The position numbers and the translations under genes were made by a program. A DNA stretch of 64,000 nt from Burkholderia lata (GTDB taxonomy: Bacteria > Pseudomonadota > Gammaproteobacteria > Burkholderiales > Burkholderiaceae): the NCBI RefSeq assembly GCF_902499335.1, contig NZ_CABVQK010000001.1, positions 1 through 64,000 on the forward strand. Reading direction: 5' to 3'. Positions 60,181 through 64,000 of the stretch are shown in pieces. Under the pieces are notes generated by a model that did no database searches, was not told the DNA's origin, and saw only the letters and a program-made list of their open reading frames with translations. Position 1 is the stretch's first letter; the number at the start of each line of letters is the position of its first letter.

Positions 60181-61425
60181 ATGGGCTATCAACAGGGTTT
60201 GAGCGGGTTGGCCGGCGCGGCGAACCATCTCGACGTGATCGGCAACAACATCGCGAACGCAAACACGGTTGGCTTCAAGCAGGGCCGCGCGAACTTCGCC
60301 GACATGTACGCGAATTCGGTCGCGACCTCGACCAATACGCAGATCGGCATCGGCACGCGGCTCACGTCGGTGCAGCAACAATTCGGCCAGGGGACGATCA
60401 ACACGACGAAGTCGTCGCTCGACATCGCGATCAACGGCAACGGCTTCTTCCAGATGTCGAACAACGGCGTGACGACCTACTCGCGTGACGGCGTATTCCA
60501 CCGAGACAAGAGCGGCGCCATCGTCGACGCGCAAAACCGCAACCTGATGGGCTATGCGGCAGGCCCGGGCGGCGCGATCAATACGGCGGCGACCGTGCCA
60601 CTGCAAGCGCCGACCAACAACATCGCACCGCAGGCGACGACGAAGGTCACCGGCCAGTTCAACCTGAACTCGCAGGACAAGGTGCCGGCCAAGACGCCGT
60701 TCAACGCGGGCGACAACACGACGTACAACTACAATTCGTCGATCCAGGTGTACGACACGCTCGGCGGCGCGCAACAGGTGTCGATGTATTTCACGAAGAA
60801 CGCGGCCGGCACCTGGCAGGCCTACGCGGGCGTGCAGGGCCAGACGCCGACGAATCTCGGCACCGTCACGTTCGACGCATCGGGCCGAATCACCTCGACG
60901 ACGTCGGCCGCAACCGGCCAGCCGACGCCGAGCCTCGGGCAGTTCGCGTTCTCGATCCCGAACGCGTCGGGCGCCGCCAATCCGCAGAACCTGACGCTCG
61001 ACCTGGGCGGCACGACGCAGTTCGGCGGGAAAAGCGGCGTGAACAATCTCGCGCAGGACGGCTTCGCGAGCGGCACGCTGACGACGTTCTCGATCGGCAC
61101 CGATGGCAAGCTCACCGGCAATTACTCGAACGGCCAGAGCGCGGTACTCGGCCTGATTGCGCTCGCGAACTTCAACAACCCGAACGGGCTCGAGAACATC
61201 GGCGGCAATCAGTACGTGGAAACCTCCGCGTCGGGCGTGCCGCAGATCTCCGCGCCGGGCAGCACGAACCACGGCACGCTGCAGGGGAGCGCGCTGGAAA
61301 ACTCGAACGTCGACCTGACGACCGAGCTCGTGAACCTGATCAAGGCGCAGCGCGATTACCAGGCCAATGCGCAGACGATCAAGACCCAGCAAACCGTCGA
61401 CCAGACGCTCCTGAACATGCGCTGA
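60181..61425 (+). CDS. Orphan flagellar hook protein FlgE-like
   Basis: 414 residues from ATG 60181, with CGGGGATCG upstream. N-terminal MGYQQGLSGLAGAANHLDVI and GNNIANANTVGFKQG are the flagellar rod/hook signature. The FlgE/F/G core follows (SSLDIAINGNGFFQM, TYSRDGVFHRDKSGAIVDAQ), then the hook D2-type region, and the C-terminal helix NSNVDLTTELVNLIKAQRDY. No other flagellar gene is in the window, and it sits on the plus strand between minus-strand asd and fimV. It may be a paralogue of the chromosome-1 hook gene. Confidence 0.92.
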   Translation: MGYQQGLSGLAGAANHLDVIGNNIANANTVGFKQGRANFADMYANSVATSTNTQIGIGTRLTSVQQQFGQGTINTTKSSLDIAINGNGFFQMSNNGVTTYSRDGVFHRDKSGAIVDAQNRNLMGYAAGPGGAINTAATVPLQAPTNNIAPQATTKVTGQFNLNSQDKVPAKTPFNAGDNTTYNYNSSIQVYDTLGGAQQVSMYFTKNAAGTWQAYAGVQGQTPTNLGTVTFDASGRITSTTSAATGQPTPSLGQFAFSIPNASGAANPQNLTLDLGGTTQFGGKSGVNNLAQDGFASGTLTTFSIGTDGKLTGNYSNGQSAVLGLIALANFNNPNGLENIGGNQYVETSASGVPQISAPGSTNHGTLQGSALENSNVDLTTELVNLIKAQRDYQANAQTIKTQQTVDQTLLNMR

Positions 61426-61435
61426 CCCGCGCATG

Positions 61436-61485
61436 AAAAACGCGCCGCGCCAGCCTTGATATCGTCAAGGCCGACGCGGCGCGCA
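61436..61485 (-). terminator. Rho-independent terminator of asd
   Basis: On the minus strand GCGCGCCGCG and CCTTGA pair with TCAAGG and CGCGGCGCG in a long stem around CGATA-like loop bases, followed by TTTTTC. It separates asd from the convergent flgE-like gene and may act on both. Confidence 0.88.
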
Positions 61486-61530
61486 ATCTGGTGCACCGCG
61501 GCCCGCGTCTCGCGGGCCGGACATGCAGGC

Positions 61531-62652
61531 TTACTTGTCGAGCAGGATGCGCAGCATGCGGCGCAGCGGCTCGGCCGCGCCCCACAGCAGCTGGTCGCCG
61601 ACCGTGAACGCCGACAGGTATTCGCCACCCATCGCGAGCTTGCGCAGGCGGCCGACCGGCACCGTCAGCGTGCCCGTGACGTTCGCCGGCGACAGGTCGC
61701 GCATCGACGCTTCACGCTCGTTCGGCACGACCTTCACCCAGTCGTTCGCCGATGCGAGGATGCCGTTGATCTCGTCGAGCGGCACGTCCTTGTTCAGCTT
61801 GATCGTCAGCGCCTGCGAGTGGCAGCGCATTGCGCCGATCCGCACGCACAGGCCGTCGACCGGAATCGAACCCGGCTCGCCCATGGCCGGCTTGCCGAGG
61901 ATCTTGTTGGTTTCCGCGCCGCCCTTCCACTCTTCCTTCGACATCCCGTTGCCGAGATCCTTGTCGATCCACGGGATCAGCGAGCCGGCGAGCGGCACGC
62001 CGAAGTTGCTCGTCGGCATCGCATCGCTGTTCATCGCGGCCAGCACGCGGCGGTCGATGTCGAGAATCGCGGAAGCCGGATCGGCGAGCTGCTCCTTCAC
62101 CGCGCCATTCAGCGTGCCCATCTGCGACAGCAGTTCGCGCATGTTCTGCGCGCCCGCGCCCGATGCGGCCTGATAGGTCATCGCCGTCATCCAGTCGACG
62201 AGGTTCTCGCGGAACAGGCCGCCGAGCGCCATCAGCATCAGGCTGACCGTGCAGTTGCCGCCGATGAAATTCTTCTGGCCCTTGACGAGCGCGTCCTTGA
62301 TCACGTCGAGGTTGACCGGATCGAGGATGATGACCGCGTCGTCCTTCATCCGCAGCGACGATGCCGCATCGATCCAGTAGCCATTCCAGCCGGCTGCGCG
62401 CAGCTTCGGGAACACGTCATTCGTGTAATCGCCGCCCTGGCACGTGATGATCACGTCGCACTTCTTCAGCTCGTCGACGTTGGTCGCGTCCTTGAGCGTA
62501 GTCTCGTTTTTCGCGAACGACGGCGCTTTGCCGCCCGTGTTGCTGGTGCTGAAAAACACCGGTTCGATCAGGTCGAAATCGCCCTCTTCCTGCATGCGCT
62601 GCATCAGGACGCTGCCGACCATGCCGCGCCAACCTACGAGACCTACGTTCAT
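61531..62652 (-). CDS. asd: Aspartate-semialdehyde dehydrogenase
   Basis: 373 residues from ATG 62652 ([20 protein letters not shown]), with AAGGG about 7 nt upstream. The nucleophile is C134 in [13 protein letters not shown]. It makes aspartate semialdehyde for Lys, Met, Thr and cell-wall DAP. It lies 300 bp after leuB, the usual Burkholderia order. Confidence 0.96.
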   Translation of the reverse strand: MNVGLVGWRGMVGSVLMQRMQEEGDFDLIEPVFFSTSNTGGKAPSFAKNETTLKDATNVDELKKCDVIITCQGGDYTNDVFPKLRAAGWNGYWIDAASSLRMKDDAVIILDPVNLDVIKDALVKGQKNFIGGNCTVSLMLMALGGLFRENLVDWMTAMTYQAASGAGAQNMRELLSQMGTLNGAVKEQLADPASAILDIDRRVLAAMNSDAMPTSNFGVPLAGSLIPWIDKDLGNGMSKEEWKGGAETNKILGKPAMGEPGSIPVDGLCVRIGAMRCHSQALTIKLNKDVPLDEINGILASANDWVKVVPNEREASMRDLSPANVTGTLTVPVGRLRKLAMGGEYLSAFTVGDQLLWGAAEPLRRMLRILLDK

Positions 62653-62951
62653 GACTAACCCTTTGATGGAGCTTCCCCGCCATTTCCGTCCCCGGTGTGA
62701 CCGCGCGGGGAAATAGGCGGGCACGACGGACGATCAGCGTTTAATGATCGTTTTCGTGGTAATGGTTTTCGTGATGACGATGGCGCGCGCACCCGCACGG
62801 GCAATGTTGCCGTGGAGTTTCAAGACCGGGGAGATCAGGGAAAAATGCGCCATCGTTCGAGTCTACACAAAGCCGGTGGCCCGCACAACGGCCAACCGCA
62901 CGCGAACCGGCCGATTTCGCGGCCCGTTCGCGCCCTTTCTACATGATTGCG
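62653..62951. other. Intergenic region between leuB and asd
   Basis: About 300 bp. No gene or strong terminator seen. Several short frames are open on both strands without a ribosome site. Confidence 0.45.
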
Positions 62952-64000
62952 TTACAGCGCCGCGACCACCGCGTCGCCCATCACCGTCGTGCCGACCTGC
63001 TGGCAGCCCGGCGTCGCGATGTCGCCCGTACGGTAGCCCTGTTCGAGCACCGTTTTCACCGCGCGCTCGATGCGATCGGCCTGCTCCGCGCGATTCAGCG
63101 AGTAGCGCAACATCATCGCGGCCGACAGGATCGTCGCGAGCGGATTCGCGATGCCCTTGCCCGCGATGTCCGGCGCCGAACCGTGCGACGGCTCGTACAG
63201 GCCCTTGTTGTTCTTGTCGAGCGACGCCGACGGCAGCATGCCGATCGAGCCCGTCAGCATCGACGCTTCATCCGACAGGATGTCGCCGAACATGTTGCCC
63301 GTAACGATCACGTCGAACTGCTTCGGCGCCTTCGCGAGCTGCATCGCCGCGTTGTCGACGTACATGTGCGACAGCTCGACGTCCGCGTATTCCTTCGACA
63401 CGTCGATCATGATGTCGCGCCAGAACTGCGACGTTTCGAGCACGTTCGCCTTGTCGACCGACAGCAGCTTCTTCGCGCGCTTGCGAGCCGCCTGGAACGC
63501 GACGTGCGCGATGCGGCGCACTTCCGGTTCCGAATAGCGCATCGTGTCGAAGCCTTCGCGCTCGCCCGCGAACAGGCCGTCCGGTGCCGCGCGTACACCG
63601 CGCGGCTGGCCGAAGTAGATGTCGCCGTTCAGCTCGCGCACGATCAGGATGTCGAGGCCCGCGACCAGCTCGGGCTTCAGCGGCGATGCATCGACGAGCT
63701 GCGGATAGCAGATCGCCGGGCGGAAGTTCGCGAACAGCTCGAGGTGCTTGCGCAGCCCGAGGATCGCCTGCTCGGGGCGCAGCGCGCGCTCGAGCGAATC
63801 GTACTTCCAGTCACCCACGGCGCCGAACAGGATCGCGTCGGCTTCCTTCGCGAGCTTCAGCGTCGCGTCCGGCAGCGGATGGCCGCTCGCCTCGTAGCCC
63901 GCGCCGCCGACCGGCGCCTGTTCGAGTTCGAACTTCTCGTCGAGTGCGTTCAGCACCTTCACCGCTTCATTGACGATTTCCGGACCGATGCCGTCGCCGG
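62952..64000 (-). CDS. leuB: 3-isopropylmalate dehydrogenase, N-terminus cut by window edge
   Basis: About 349 residues are visible and the start lies beyond the right edge; the last visible residues are [20 protein letters not shown], a few residues from the usual start. Motifs include [54 protein letters not shown] and [19 protein letters not shown]. It oxidatively decarboxylates 3-isopropylmalate in leucine synthesis. In Burkholderia leuC and leuD are expected upstream. Confidence 0.95.
   Translation of the reverse strand, partial: GDGIGPEIVNEAVKVLNALDEKFELEQAPVGGAGYEASGHPLPDATLKLAKEADAILFGAVGDWKYDSLERALRPEQAILGLRKHLELFANFRPAICYPQLVDASPLKPELVAGLDILIVRELNGDIYFGQPRGVRAAPDGLFAGEREGFDTMRYSEPEVRRIAHVAFQAARKRAKKLLSVDKANVLETSQFWRDIMIDVSKEYADVELSHMYVDNAAMQLAKAPKQFDVIVTGNMFGDILSDEASMLTGSIGMLPSASLDKNNKGLYEPSHGSAPDIAGKGIANPLATILSAAMMLRYSLNRAEQADRIERAVKTVLEQGYRTGDIATPGCQQVGTTVMGDAVVAAL

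Overview
The window is GC-rich, densely coding beta-proteobacterial DNA and most likely comes from the second chromosome of a Burkholderia cepacia complex strain. Three things point there: the block leuB-asd-fimV-truA-trpF-trpB-methyltransferase-trpA-accD-folC-SPOR-cvpA-purF-metZ, an adjacent cluster matching the cepacian exopolysaccharide cluster bce-II (bceM to bceU), and an OpcP/Omp38-like porin. The species cannot be fixed from sequence reading alone.

Layout. (1) 0-1.1 kb, minus strand: the start of a protein built from 38-residue modules, preceded by a tandem-HTH LuxR-type regulator whose frame is split at an A7 tract. (2) 1.5-4.35 kb, minus: a PAS hybrid histidine kinase and a response regulator whose output domain is a class III nucleotide cyclase. 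(3) 5.1-7.35 kb, minus: a TonB-dependent siderophore receptor behind a Fur-box-like site. (4) 7.75-13.6 kb, minus: a three-gene RND efflux operon, followed by an OmpR-type regulator and a divergent OmpR regulator/sensor kinase pair (14.5-16.6 kb). (5) 16.8-26.0 kb, minus: a self-contained selenoprotein block, fdnG (in-frame UGA plus SECIS)-fdnH-fdnI-fdhE-selA-selB-selC. (6) 26.2-31.2 kb: a YihY/BrkB membrane protein, the porin, a VOC protein, an AadA-like nucleotidyltransferase and an HU protein with a Lys/Ala-rich tail. (7) 31.4-45.8 kb: bce-II, with three acyltransferases, a UDP-glucose pyrophosphorylase, a two-domain glycosyltransferase, a flippase, a secreted beta-propeller-like protein, and the GDP-mannose dehydratase/reductase pair that makes GDP-D-rhamnose. 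A previously easy-to-miss 47-residue membrane protein lies inside it. (8) 45.9-64 kb, almost all minus: metZ behind a candidate SAM-II riboswitch, purF, cvpA, a SPOR protein, folC, accD, trpA, an orphan DNA methyltransferase, trpB, trpF, truA, fimV, a lone hook-like flgE on the plus strand, asd and a truncated leuB.

How the genes work together. The selenocysteine block carries the substrate enzyme, its maturation chaperone, the Sec tRNA, the Sec synthase and the dedicated elongation factor; selD is not in the window. bce-II supplies a sugar nucleotide, the polymer-assembly transferase, export and acyl decoration, and would need the bce-I half elsewhere. The trp/acc/fol/pur block is core metabolism arranged as tightly packed or overlapping genes.

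The most novel-looking items are the module-repeat protein with its split double-HTH regulator, the 47-residue membrane protein inside bce-II, the 13-bp minisatellite between bceS and bceR, the SAM-II-like leader of metZ, and the structured leader before the orphan flgE. No CRISPR array, insertion sequence, prophage or rRNA was seen.
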